Below, piece after piece: positions 1 to 11,685 of a stretch of DNA of 64,000 nucleotides. The position numbers and the translations under genes are program-made. Within the stretch, counting starts at the first letter, position 1; every line of letters starts with the position of its first letter. The notes beneath the pieces are model-generated. The model had not been told where the DNA came from. It ran no database searches and worked only from the letters and a program-made list of their open reading frames with translations. The stretch comes from Tamarix chinensis. Its lineage: Eukaryota; Streptophyta; Magnoliopsida; Caryophyllales; Tamaricaceae. Where the stretch lies: positions 68,810,896-68,874,895 of the forward strand of contig CM060178.1 of the NCBI GenBank assembly GCA_030549775.1, written 5' to 3'.

Positions 1-877
1 TGCTGCAGATTTCTCTCTTCCCCCTTTCTGCAAAACAAAAGGGAGTTTCATTTTTTAACATAAAAATACAGACCATCCATTTTAGAGAGAGAGAGAGAAG
101 AAGAGGATATTTTCTTCAATTTTCTTAGTGATCTCTATGTGAAATCGAATAAAATAAAGAAATGGAAGGAATATCGCTATTCCCATTCCTCGTTATAAGT
201 ACGCACCATCAAGTTTGAAGAAAGAGGGAGTGGAACTATAAAAGTGAACTCCAAAAATTATAAATAGTAAATTTGGTGCAATTAATCCTGTCAATGGATG
301 GAGGTACATTTCCAAAAATCCATAATAAGCATTGTATAGTTAAATTTTGCATATTAAATGCTTATAATGTGTATTGGGGTTTCACACATTTTTTTATGAG
401 TTTTGTATAAATTATAGATATACTAGTTTTGATCATAATTTATGTCATAAATTATTTCTAATAGAGCGGAGCAAGGAAGAAGGGTCAAGGATGGCTAGAA
501 AAGAAGGAGAAAATGGAAAAAGTAAGGGTTGGGATGAATGGATGAGACAAGGCAGAGACCAGAATCAATGTCACACAAGAAGAAAAGAAAGAAAAAAGAA
601 AAGGTTGGGTAGACTATGCTGCAAGAAGGAAGGAGAAGAAGAAAAAAAAAGAATAAGAAAAGAAAAAAAGTGGTCGAGCAAGCTAAGGTGGTGCATCACT
701 TTGATGTATCAAAGGCGTGTTTGGTTGATGGGAATTTAGGGTCGGTATGGTGGTGCATGACTTAGTCATGTTTAACAAGAGGTAACATAAGGGAAAAAAA
801 TGAGAGGGAAGTCACACATTTTTTTTGTTGTTGTTTTTTTTTTTTTTGCTTAGGTTTAGGATGAAAAGGAGAAAAAT

Positions 878-878
<1 letters not shown>

Positions 879-929
<51 letters not shown>
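879..929. repeat. (AAT)n microsatellite
   Basis: About 50 bp of AAT/ATA triplets with one interruption, seen directly. Confidence 0.9.
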
Positions 930-1681
930 AAAATATATAATATATTAAGGCCAAAATTAATTAATAACTAAATAAATAATAAAAATTAAATTTCAAAGGT
1001 TATTACATACCAAAAATCATGCCTTATTAATATATCGGTATTATTATTATTATGATTATTATGGATATTATTATTATATTCCTTTAGATTTTAATCTACT
1101 AGTCTAAATTATTATTACAAGTTAATAATAATTATTATACACACAATAATGTGACATCCAATCTTAAAATAATTCTATAATTAATTACACCTAATAATCA
1201 AAATTTTAATTTAAGATATCTAAATTAGGATTTCTACAAATGAAGTATTAAAGTAATATAGTCTAATTCACAAAGATAATGAGTCTGTTCTTGGACCCAT
1301 TTGGCATTACCGATCTAAATTGTTGGATGAGATTTTTATTTATGTTTGACAATTGATAGGGGTGAATAAAAATGTCTTGTCCACATGACTGCTCCTAACA
1401 TTTTTTTTCTAGTTCATCCGTATCCAAATAGGTATTCCAAAAAATTTTTTGATAACCTAAGAAACCTTCATGTTTAAAGTATTTAACGACTTTGGATGTG
1501 GTGGGGATGATTTTTTTTTGTTCAACTTTCAATTTAAAATAGTTGGTGATATATTAAAACTAAGAGATAGGTTAATACTAGGTAAATTAATATAATATAT
1601 ATGAATTCCATTTATCATGAAGTTTTGAGGTGGTCATAATATATGTAACCTCACATCCACTTAAAGGACTATTTGTAAAGG

Positions 1682-1686
1682 ATATA
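1682..1686. repeat. Target-site duplication of LTR A, left copy
   Basis: ATATA lies directly before TGTAACACCCCC. The same five bases follow the other LTR end at 11681-11685. Confidence 0.75.
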
Positions 1687-2821
1687 TGTAACACCCCCAA
1701 AATTTACTACTAAAAAATATCAATTTAAAATTTTATAGCAAAAGCAAATATGATAAATTTCGAGGATGTTACCGCCACACTTAGTACCAGACTGGTTTTC
1801 CTTTACAGTTTCGGTACCAAGTGTTAAGGCTAAAAACATACTTTACACAAGTTCAAGGTTACAAACATAAAATAAGGTAGTGTGATAGATTAAATTACAA
1901 GTGATAAAATCCACTAATAGTAGTTACACAATAAAATTGTTAAAAAGTAAATACGAGAGTTTTATAGGAAACCCAAAAACCTTCTCGGATAGTCCTACTT
2001 CTTAACTTGAGGGTAAAACTTGGATAATGCCCGCGGTCTAACTTGCAAAGACCACTACCTATTGAACAGGTAGAGGCCCACGAAAGGAACACTTCAGTAC
2101 TATAGTACTAAGTAACCCTTTATACAGAACTAAAAGGTAGGGCATAGATACAACTAATCAGTTGCCACACATCAAAACACATAAATAGGGAATCACACAT
2201 ATATAGAATGATATAAAATAATCATTAGAGTGGACACATGTATAGAATGAAATACGATAATCATCAGAATGACCACATGCATCAAGATCATATATCACAA
2301 GGATTCATTCACTTAGAAGCGACAAAACTTACCTAAGGAGCATCTAAGAGAAGCTCCTGGTAGTATAGTTAAGTATCCAACATCATACTTAACCAATACA
2401 CACCACTCTCAACTCAAGGGCAGACATCAAGGCCGCTACCATATCATATCAGCAGGTCATAATAGTACAATCATCATTATCTAGGCTTAAGCCATTAATT
2501 AGACATCAATTATCTCTCGAATTATATCCATGTAATTTCAGGAACCCCACTATTTTAACTCATGGACTGGTGCATATGATATAATTTAAGGCAGAACGTA
2601 CCTGACTACTATTATAATTGGTTGACTGGTAAATGATATACTCTAAGGTAGAATGCACCTGACCACTATTATAATTAGTGGATTAGTATATATTATATTA
2701 TCTACACGATCCTAACCTACGTGGTATTCCACCATAAGTGATTAGTGTCTTTCCCTTTAATTATCACACCAAATCCATTTTATTAACTCGAGGGGGAGAT
2801 TGCGAACCCGGAGGCACAAAG
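1687..2821 (-). mobile_element. Giant solo LTR copy A, first part
   Basis: The segment starts with TGTAACACCCCC, which on the minus strand is the 3' end of a Ty3/Gypsy-type LTR (GGGGGTGTTACA). Near 1770-1830 it has the CCGCCACACTTAGTACCAG block shared with copies B, C and D. Near 2540-2720 it has the repeated CACTATTAT and gap-spaced 'second strand' words of the family. It stops at 2821 because copy B was inserted there, and it resumes at 8205. Neither part has internal retrotransposon genes, and the outer ends have a matching 5-bp duplication. This is therefore best read as a solo LTR left by recombination between two LTRs. The summed length is about 4.6 kb. Confidence 0.75.
2817..2821. repeat. 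Target-site duplication of LTR B, left copy
   Basis: CAAAG directly precedes the LTR B end TGTAACACCCCC and is repeated at 8200-8204 after the other end (GGATTACA). Joining A across the gap gives the continuous family sequence seen in copy B near 4035 and copy C near 50155. Confidence 0.85.
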
Positions 2822-3469
2822 TGTAACACCCCCAAAATTCGCTACTATAAAATTTCGTTTTGTTAAAAGAAATAGCGGAAGCAAAATATAAAACGATGAA
2901 TTTCGGGGATATTACCGCCACACTTAGTACTAGATCGGTTCACTTATACCATTCTAGTACCAAGTGCTAAGGCTAAAGAACAAAATATCAATTGCTAGAA
3001 ATTCAAACCATTTTTAAATCAGAGTAGCGCAAGTAAACATTTTATAAGAATAGATTCCACCAATGGTGGTTACAAGAATAAAATTACATTTAAACCATAC
3101 ATTAGAAGAGGAAGAATTAAATCCAAAAGCCGAATAATCCTTACGCTCTTTCCCGTTGCCCACTTGAATAGCACCTGAAAAGACCTGCAAGGGACACTGC
3201 CCATTGAATAGGCAGGGGCCCCACAAATGGAACCCTTCAGTACTACGGTACTGAGTAACCCTTTAAAAGCACACTTAAAAGGAGGCCCGCAATGTCACAC
3301 ATGATACAAATCTATATACATATATAACAAGATGTGTACATATAACATTCACATAATTAACAATCACATCAAATATCAATAGGTCGCAATGTATGATCGA
3401 TACTTTCAGCCTTAAGCCATTAGTCCATCATTATTCAATCATCTCTCAGATTTTATATCCATGTGAGTG

Positions 3470-3905
3470 CGGGAACCTCACTATTATAGCTGGTAGATTA
3501 GTCACTTACAGGGCAGAACGCACCTAACCACTATTATATGCCGGTGGATCGGTCTCCAGGACAAAACGCTCCTGGCCACTATTATTCGCCGGTGGACCGG
3601 TCTGGCCCCGACTCACATGGTGTTCCACTATAAGTGATTAGTATTTTTCCATAACTTTATTCACATCCATGACTAGTTTTATTGAGCTCGGGACCCCCAC
3701 TATTATTGCCGGTGGATCAGAATATATATCAACATCATCCAGGGCAACACGCTCCTAGGCCACTATTATGTCCGGTGGATCGGTACTCATAATCACTTGC
3801 CAGGGCAACACGCTCCTGGCCACTATTATATCCGGTGGATCGGTACTCATAATCACTTGCCAGGGCAACACGCTCCTGGGCCACTATTATAACTAGTGAA
3901 TCGGT
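3470..3905. repeat. GGTGGATCGG / CACTATTAT direct-repeat block in LTR B
   Basis: At least five units of about 65-75 bp each carry a GGTGGATCGG-like word, an AGGGCA-ACGCTCCTGG-like word and CCACTATTAT. Two neighbouring units (about 3765-3835 and 3835-3900) are almost identical. The same block occurs in copies A, C, D and E, and on the opposite strand in the Tekay-like LTR at 31360-31860. Confidence 0.8.
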
Positions 3906-4617
3906 ACTCAATATCATAAGTCAACTGGATCCGGCTCATTAATCTTTCACTTTCATTATTAGTATTTTTCCTTTCTTTAATCAACACAACAATTCCATTT
4001 ATTTGCCTTGGAAGGGAGATTAAGAACCCGGGACACAAAGGTACACCGATCGTACCGGTGCATACAAGCTACTCAGTACCCTTCAACCATGAACCCAGGG
4101 ACACAAAGGTACCCTGGTCGTACTGGTGCATAAAACTACTCAGTACCTTACCGACAAGGATACCTAATCCATAAGTATGCATACCCCTTAGCTAGGTCCG
4201 TAGAGCTAGATAGAGTAAGATATAGGGCCTGGCTGGGGCACAAAGGCACACCAGCAAATACCAGAATAATCGTGGGCTAAACCACGTCTTTAGGGTAGCG
4301 ACCCCTAAAGAGACACCATTCCCGATCTCGAGGTCTTTCACTTTAAGTATTAGTGTCTTAATTAAATTGATCACGAAAAGCACAATAATCAGATATTTTT
4401 CACTTTCAATCGTTCTGATATCATTAGTCATTTCTTATTCAGGCGGTTATCCAAGATAACATAGAGAAATCATGAAGGCCATCATAATCTCATCAAATTC
4501 TGAATTAAGATTCATTCTCATAATACTTACTAATTATCAAATATTCTTACCTTACTAATCAACATTATTTGAGTCATATTATGAAATTCAGTAATCACAA
4601 TGACATGTCAGGTACAA

Positions 4618-5935
4618 ATTACTCATTTACCCTTTACTTATATAATTGCTAAGTCATCCCTTCTTTACTTGACAAATTACCTTATTACCCTCCTTGTTAC
4701 ATAATTACCAAATTACCCCTTACTCGATTTAGATTACCAAGTTATCTCCTACGCTTTTTAGATCACCATTCACCCTTCATAATTGTTAACCTTAACATAT
4801 TTCCCTTTTTGGTTAGTTAGATTACCAAATTGCCCTTCTCCTTTGTTATAATTACTAAACTGCCCTTGAGTTGGATAAATTACCAAATTACCCTCCTTCA
4901 TTATCATGATTACCATTTGCCCCTTTAGTTGGTTAAATAATTACCAATTTACCCTTTAGTCGGTTAAATTACCAAATTGTCCCTTTAGTTGGATAAATTA
5001 CCAAATTGCCCTTCTCCTTTATCATAATTACCATTTTACCCCTCTCAGTTATTATAATTACCATTTTACCCTTTTCAATTATTATAAATCCCAAATTACC
5101 CTTCTTCATAATTACAATTATTAATTTACCCTTCTTCATAATTATAATTACCAATTTACCCTTCTCCATATTTATAATTATTAATTTACCCTTCTCCATT
5201 CTTATAATTACTATATTACCCTTCTCCATTATTAAAATTATCATAATACCCTTTTATTGGTTAATTTACCAAATTACCCTTCTCTATTATCATAATTATC
5301 TAATTACTCTTTTTTAATCATAATTTAATTACCAATTTATCCTTTGTTATTATCATTATTACCAAGTTACCCCTTACTCCCAAGTGTGCCATAAATATCC
5401 TTTTAATTTATAAAATTACCCTTCTACCCCTTACTTCCAAATTATCATAATATCCTTTTATTTACAAAATTACCACAATACCCTTTTACTTATAAAATTA
5501 CTATAACACCCCTTTTACTTTACAAATTACTATTTTACCCTTTTACATCCAAAATTACCATTTTATCTTTCCTTACCAAATTACCATTTTGCCCTTCTTT
5601 TCCAAAATTACCATATTACCCTTTGCTCCCAAAATTACCACTTTACCCTTTACTCCCAAAATTACCATCATACCCCTTTACTTATAAAATTACCATTTTT
5701 CCATTTGATCATAAAATTACAATATTTCCCTTTTACTTATAAAATTACTATTTTGCCCCTCTACCTCCAAAATTACCATAATGCCCCTTTACATGAAAAA
5801 TTACCATCTTTTCCTTTACTTATAAAATTACCATAATACCCCTAACTTCCATAATTACCACAATACTCCTTTTCACTTGTAAAATTACCATATTGCCCTT
5901 TTCCTTCAAAATTGCCACTTTACTCCTTTTATTAC
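4618..5935. repeat. ATTACC/ACCCTT minisatellite in LTR B
   Basis: An irregular tandem array of about 25-30 bp units alternates AAATTACCA with TTACCCTT. It spans about 1.3 kb. Long reading frames inside it, rich in Ile/Leu/Pro/Phe or Lys/Gly/Met, are a by-product of the periodicity and not genes. Confidence 0.85.
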
Positions 5936-6257
5936 CCCACTTTTTTTAAATTAACATTTCCACATGGAATAATAATATTAACACTCCACTAACAATATCC
6001 AACTCCACCAACTATTATATTTTAATATAATACATATTAGCACCCACACATATTAGGCCATAATCTAGCACAAGGAATATTACTAAAATGCCCTTAGGGC
6101 TCACAATAATATTATTCATGCATAAATGGCCACAATAACATAAAATAACGAGGATAAGTACATAACACTTTCATTAATAACCAAACTCTTTCCCTAAGCA
6201 ATGTTTCCACACATAGCACATAAACTAGCATACTTTCCTTGTATTAATCAACATAAG

Positions 6258-6259
<2 letters not shown>

Positions 6260-6304
<45 letters not shown>
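6260..6304. repeat. (AT)n microsatellite in LTR B
   Basis: About 22 uninterrupted AT dinucleotides. Confidence 0.95.
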
Positions 6305-6308
<4 letters not shown>

Positions 6309-6618
6309 CTACAAATATCAAGCATAATAACATATTAAAAATCCTAATGTGCTAACATATGTTTATCCATGCGTTTAAGTGGGGTTTAACGATTACCTTA
6401 ATTCCCACAAAATCAAAACTTACAGGTATCCCGGTTAAAGATTCAAGCTTTAAATAGCAAAATCAACACCTAAAAATAGTATCAAAACTTATCATGTTAG
6501 AAACAAGAATCCAAGCATAAAACTTTATAAAATTTAATTAATGAAACACTTAACTTAAAATGCTATTATAACTTAAAAATTTTGTACTAAAATACTAAAT
6601 CATACAGCAGCTCATCCT

Positions 6619-6635
6619 GCTCATGCAACATGAGC
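6619..6635. promoter_or_regulatory. Perfect 7-bp hairpin conserved between LTR copies
   Basis: GCTCATG-CAA-CATGAGC, a 7-bp stem with a 3-nt loop. The same hairpin with loop CAG is at 52668-52684 in copy C, and a one-mismatch version is at 37628-37644 in copy E. It sits just before the purine-rich block in each. Function is unknown; a role in LTR transcription or RNA folding is only inference. Confidence 0.55.
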
Positions 6636-6649
6636 TGCATGCAAAATAA

Positions 6650-7880
6650 AAAGAAGGAAGTCTCAAAGAGGGGGTTAAAGGAGGCAAAATTTGTTATTTT
6701 CGGGTTAGTGGTTTGGGGATAGGAAAGAAGATAGATGGGGAGATTTGGAGGTAAGGGAAGGGTGTAGGAGTGAAGAGGGGGTGTAGGTGGATGTTAGGGA
6801 TGGGTTGTTGGCGGCCAACGGTGGCGGCAAGGTTGTAAAGTTGGCTGCCGAGGTGGGTAGAGGTGGAAGGGCTGAGAAGGAAGGAAAAGGGAAGGGAAAA
6901 ATGGAGGGGTGAGGGGGCTTATTCCGGCCAAAAAACATATGGGGGTAGTAGAGGAGGTTGTAGGGTGTGGATTAGTGGTTTGGGTGGCGGCAGAAGTGGC
7001 CGGACAGCGGCGAAAGGGGCGGTTGCAGGTGGCCTACCGATAAAGGAGAATAATGGGGAGGAAAAGAAGAGGGGGAGAAGGTGGAGTTGCGGGGTGGCTT
7101 GGACAATGTTGGGGTGGTGTAGGGTGGTAGTAGAAGGGTGCAGAAGGCGGTGTAGGGGTTGGGTGCGGCGGTTGGAGCGGCGGAGGGCGGCGGCGTGCAA
7201 AAACAAGGGTGGAATGGGAGGAGAAGAAATGGGAGAGAGAGGAGATCGGGGGGTAAGGGCTCGAAAGGATGGGGCAGAAAATGGTTGAAGGGGAGAAGAA
7301 AAAGAAAAGGAAGGGTAGGGGGATAGGTGGCGGTCGGTGGCAGTGTTTAGGGTGGCAGGGAGGTGGTAGGGTGGCAGGGAAGGTGGTAAGGTGGCAGGGA
7401 GGGGAGACGAAGAGGGGGGGAAAACAAGGTAGTGGGATGGTTTGCAAGGCTGGCCAGGTCCAAAAATAGGAAGAAAATGACGGGAGAGAAGGAGGGCGGG
7501 TGGTGGCAGCGAGGGGTGCAGGTGGTGGCAGCGGGCATGGCGTCGAAACCTGCAGGTGGTCAGGCGTAGAGGTTGAAGAAGAAAGATAGAAGGGAGAGGG
7601 AGGGAGACCAAACAGGACTGGCGTAGGGAAAAGAAGAAAAAAAAAAGAAGAGTTGGGCTAGCGTAGGGCGGAGGAGAAAAGAAAGAAAGAAAGGAGGGGG
7701 AGATGGGTTGTGGTGTTGCGCTGGGGAAGGGGAAGAAGTGGGTCGGAGGCCCAAGCGCAGGGGGAGGAGAAGGCTGGCTGGCTTGACGAGCGGCCTGAAG
7801 GAGAAAAAAAAGGAAAAGAATAGAAAGAAGAAATAGGAGAAAAAGGGAGAAAGAAAAAAAGAAAAGGGGAAATGGGAAAA
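6650..7880. repeat. Purine-rich block of LTR B
   Basis: About 1.2 kb in which the plus strand is overwhelmingly A and G (GGTGG, GAAG, AGGGA words). Pro/Ser/Leu-rich frames on the minus strand are low-complexity artefacts: they have no domain and overlapping frames are open as well. On the element's sense (minus) strand it is a polypyrimidine tract near the 5' side of the LTR. Confidence 0.8.
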
Positions 7881-8199
7881 TAATTTAATTTAATTTATAA
7901 AATAATAAAATGTAATATTTTTGATAAATTATTTAATTTAATAATTTGATTCAATATAATTTAATATATTAGTTCAGAAAGGATAATTTTAGTAAAATAT
8001 TAGTTTGGAAAATTATTTAAATACAAATAATGTGATAAAATAACAAAAAAATATATTTTTAATTTGTTAAATACTCCTATCCAAATTTATATACTCAAAC
8101 TCCATAAAATAATTAAACTAAATAACTTTAAAAGCTAATTTATTTCAAATAAAAGTTATTTATTACATTATAGGTTTTCTAAAATTTTAGAGGATTACA

Positions 8200-8204
8200 C
8201 AAAG
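8200..8204. repeat. Target-site duplication of LTR B, right copy
   Basis: CAAAG follows GGATTACA directly and matches 2817-2821. Confidence 0.85.
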
Positions 8205-8984
8205 GCATACCAATCATACTAGCGTATAAGAGTAGCAAAGTATCCTATCGACTATCAACCTAGGGACGCAACAGTACCTTATTCGCACTGGTGTATGAAG
8301 ACACACAATATCCTACCGACAAGAACACCTAATCCATAAGTAAGCATACCCTTTAAGTCGGTCTGTAGAACTAAATAGAATAAGATGTAGGGTCTGGCTG
8401 GGGCACTAAGGCACACCAGCAAAATCTAGAATAATCATGGGCTAAACCATGTCTTTAGGGTAGCAATCCTTAAAGATCCACAATTCCCTATCTCGAGGTC
8501 TTCCATTTTAAGTATTAGTGTCTTAATTAAGGTAACCACAAAAAACACATTAATTACATACTTAACTATTTTTATTTGTTTTCATTATTATAAAGTAATC
8601 AATATCAAGATTATTGTGAATATTAACTAAAGTATTCCACTAAGGCTATTCTAGGTTCCAATATTCACACTTGGGCACCTTAGGTTAGAATAATCAAAAT
8701 GCCCCTAAGGCTAAGGCTACCTCTTTACTATCCACTACCAATACATAATTCATTTTTATTTACCAATATGCCATAATAGATTAATATATCATGATTATAC
8801 TATTGATTATGAAGTTAAAGTGCCTACGCACCAAATGTTTATTTTACACATAAACCCTAACATACACTTCTAGTACAACCAGCAGACATTCTTATGCATA
8901 ATCAGCAATTCAAGCACCTCTTGTATGTTCATGGAAATAACATCATAATATACCCTAATTTACCAATTTACCCCTAGACCATGC

Positions 8985-9490
8985 ATACTCATTATGATAC
9001 ACTCCAATTTAACAAAATACCCTTAGGTTTTATAATGCTCATGACCATGCTTGAATAGGTAATACTAAGGTCAGAACCCCTATTATCATGTTTAACACTA
9101 ATTTATTCCTTATTATGTAGGTTTATTAGACTAATTGTCATATTACATATAAAATTGCCCTTTCTTATTTACAAAATTACTAAAATACCCTTCTTACTTA
9201 ATTATAAATTCATTAAAATGCCCTTCTTACTTGTAAAATTACCAAAATGCCCTTCTTACTTGCAAACTTACTAAAATACCCTTCTTACTTATAGAATAAC
9301 CAAAATGCCCTTCTTACTTATAAAATTACTAAAATGCCCTTCTTGTAAAATTACCAAAATGTCCTTCTTACTAGAAAATTTACTAAAATACCCTTCTTAG
9401 TTGTAAAATTTACTAAAATACCCATCTTACTTGTAAAATTACTGAAATACCCTTCTTTCTTGTAAATTTACTAAAATGCCCTTAGAACAT
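8985..9490. repeat. CCCTTCTTACT minisatellite in LTR A
   Basis: About a dozen units of roughly 28 bp, each with AAAATTACTAAAATG followed by CCCTTCTTACTTG. It occupies the position of the minisatellite in copies B and C but has its own unit. Confidence 0.8.
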
Positions 9491-10282
9491 AAAATATAAC
9501 TTTTAATAATGGAATATGCATTTTTAATGCCATAACCCCATATCATCATCTTTAACACCCCATAACATTTAGCATACATTGTTATTACAATAATCAACAC
9601 CATATCTTGGAATTACCAAATTACCCCTAGGTCATAAATATTGATATTTCTACTAACACTTATTTTTACACTCCACTAAACTTCCATATCCATTTTTGAA
9701 CCTCATACATAACACATTAATCACCCCATTTAGGATTAAACATCATGATATGTCCAAGTGGCCAAATTGCCCCTAGGGCTCATATTAATATTATTTTCAC
9801 TACACATATCCATACTTACTTATCATAGTATGCCTATGCACACAACATCCATTATTAACATCAACCCTTTTCTTAACCACCCTTTCCACATGTGTCACAT
9901 TACATACAATATATCATACTTTGCTTCCTATTTTTCAATATAACATTAGTAGTCATGAGTTGATTAGCAACACATCATATTTATATAAAACACATACCAA
10001 AACCCTAATATGCTAACATACGATAATCCATATATTTTTTACAAAAACTAAAATTTATTGGTATCTTAATTTAAAAGCTTAAGCTTTGATTAGTGAAAAT
10101 TATACCTAAAACTAATGTCACAAGCAACATATTATTAGTAGATAAGTAAAAGAATGATTTTTGTTAAAAATACCTATTAAATACATATTATTACTAAACT
10201 AGACTATACCTCAAAATTAGACAATCACTTAAAATTTATGCAGTATGACTCCCATTGCATGAGTGACGTGAGCATGCATGCA

Positions 10283-11385
10283 CAAGAAGATGGGGTGAAA
10301 GGGAAAAATGGATGAAGGGGGAAAGGGTATCGGGTAAGGTGGGTTGAGAAGGTGGTGGAGGGGCATTGAGTTAGCTATTGGGTGCGGGAGTGAGGCAAGG
10401 TGTAGGTGGTAGCTGGAGGTTAAAGTTTGGTAGCTCAAGGGTGGCGAAGACTGCAATGGTGGCTACTGAAAAAGGGTGTAGAGAAGGGAGGGAGAAGAGG
10501 AAGAAAGGAAAAGAAAGAGGAGAGAGAAAGGGAGGCTGCAGGGGGAGTTTGAGCAATGTGAAGTAAGGAGGAGTTGGGGTGTTGTCAGGTGGCCAAGGAG
10601 AGGCTTGAGCGGCAATGAAAGAGTGGAGAGGGACGGTGCAAGGTGGTGGTGTAGGGAGGTGGTTGAGAGGAGAAGAAGAAATAAGGGAGAGGGAGTTGGT
10701 TGCAGGTTGCATGTCGTGGTTTATTGGGGTGGTGTAGGGAGGAATTTGGGGCAAGAGTGGCCTCTATGGTGGCCGATGGAGACGGTGGAGATGGGTTGTG
10801 CAACAAAAATAGGGGAGGAAATGTGAGAGAAGGAAGGGAGAGTCAGGCTGGGAGAGAAGGGATCTCGAGGGAGAGAAAATGAGGTAGAGGAGAAGAAGAG
10901 AAGGAGAAGAAGAGGAAGAGGAGAAGAGGGTGGCCAGTGGAGGGTTAGGTACGTGTAGGGGACTTGCTGGCGGCATGGCAAAGGGTGGCAGGGAGAGGAA
11001 GAAGAGGGAAAGAAAAGTGGCATGTGGGGAAGGAATGTAGGGGGTGTCACAGGGAAGAAGAAGGAAGGGAGAAAAGAAGGAAGAAGGTAGACCGAGTAGG
11101 GGAGAAGGAAGGGAGACAGGCAGGCAGGGCGGCCTGCACAAGGAGGAAAGAAAAGAAATTGAGAGTGTGGTGGGTTGGCCTAAAGGAGAAGAGAAGGAAG
11201 GAAAGAAAGAAAAAAAAAAGAAGAGGGAGAGGGTACGCACTGGGTTGCCCAGACGGAGAAGGAGGAAGGAAAAGAGGAAGGGGGTCATCTGGCCCAAAGG
11301 ACAAGAAGAAAGGAAAGAAAGAAAAGGAAAAAAGGAAGAAGTAAAAGGAAAAAGAAAAAAAAGGAAAGCGAAAAAAGAAAAATAG
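10283..11385. repeat. Purine-rich block of LTR A
   Basis: About 1.1 kb dominated by GGAAG, GAGAA and GGTGG words on the plus strand. Several overlapping frames on both strands are open because pyrimidine-containing stop contexts are rare. None has a recognisable domain. Confidence 0.8.
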
Positions 11386-11680
11386 AACTATTTTTAGAGT
11401 TAAGATTAGAAATTAGACTAATGAAAAAATTATTAAATTAATTTATCTAAAATTCAAAGTATTAATTTAAGAAAATAATTTTGATAAAATTATGGGTTTA
11501 GAAGTTTATTTAACTAAAAAAGAATATGATAAAAAAATATTTATATTAATGTATTAAATAATCCTATCTATTTTTATAAATTAAAGGTCCACAAAATAAT
11601 TAAATTAATCATTTAGAATAATTTATTCCAATAAGATGTTAAATATTAAAATTTAGATTTTAAAATTTCAAGGTATTACA

Positions 11681-11685
11681 ATATA
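11681..11685. repeat. Target-site duplication of LTR A, right copy
   Basis: ATATA follows GGTATTACA and matches 1682-1686. The surroundings are AT-rich, so chance agreement is possible, but the position is exact at both LTR ends. Confidence 0.7.

Larger units (their letters stand above)
1..1686. other. Unassigned AT-rich sequence
   Basis: No coding region, repeat family or RNA gene could be recognised. A purine-rich stretch near 460-680 gives a short lysine-rich reading frame with no known motif. Poly-T and AT-rich DNA follow. The right edge is the insertion point of giant LTR copy A. Confidence 0.5.
2822..8199 (-). mobile_element. Giant solo LTR copy B (5.4 kb), nested in A
   Basis: It runs from TGTAACACCCCC to GAGGATTACA and is flanked by CAAAG direct repeats. 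No gag, pol or integrase relics lie between the ends, so it is a solo LTR. Plus-strand order: CCGCCACACTTAGTAC block (2915), a direct-repeat block with GGTGGATCGG and CACTATTAT (3470-3905), a pyrimidine-punctuated minisatellite (4618-5935), (AT)n (6260-6304), a perfect hairpin (6619-6635), a purine-rich block (6650-7880) and an AT-rich end. Copy C matches it module by module and looks roughly 85% alike by eye. At 5378 bp it is near the upper end of known plant LTR sizes. Confidence 0.8.
8205..11680 (-). mobile_element. Giant solo LTR copy A, second part
   Basis: It continues copy A after the nested copy B. It opens with GCATACCAATC, matching the sequence after 'ACACAAAG' in copies B and C. 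It then shows the conserved TCTCGAGGTCTTCCATTTTAA words (about 8490), a CCCTTCTTACT minisatellite (8985-9490), a purine-rich block (10283-11385) and an AT-rich tail ending AAGGTATTACA. ATATA follows directly. Copy A is shorter and more diverged than B and C, as expected for the older host of a nested insertion. Confidence 0.75.

Noticed and set aside
374..739. 121-codon plus-strand frame
   Set aside because: It starts at a non-ATG codon, runs through a purine-rich stretch and has no recognisable motif.
4969..5317. Frames rich in Ile, Leu, Lys or Phe at 4969-5317, 34728-35075 and 51226-51474
   Set aside because: They are translations of the ATTACC/ACCCTT minisatellite.
4618..5935. CRISPR-like impression of regularly spaced repeats
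   Set aside because: Units are degenerate, have no unique spacers of constant length, and sit inside a plant retrotransposon LTR.
6919..7611. 230-codon minus-strand frame in LTR B and similar long frames at 10764-11297, 53274-53738 and 53545-53985
   Set aside because: They lie in polypurine blocks where several frames are open on both strands. The products are low-complexity Pro/Ser/Leu or Lys/Arg/Gly sequences without domains.
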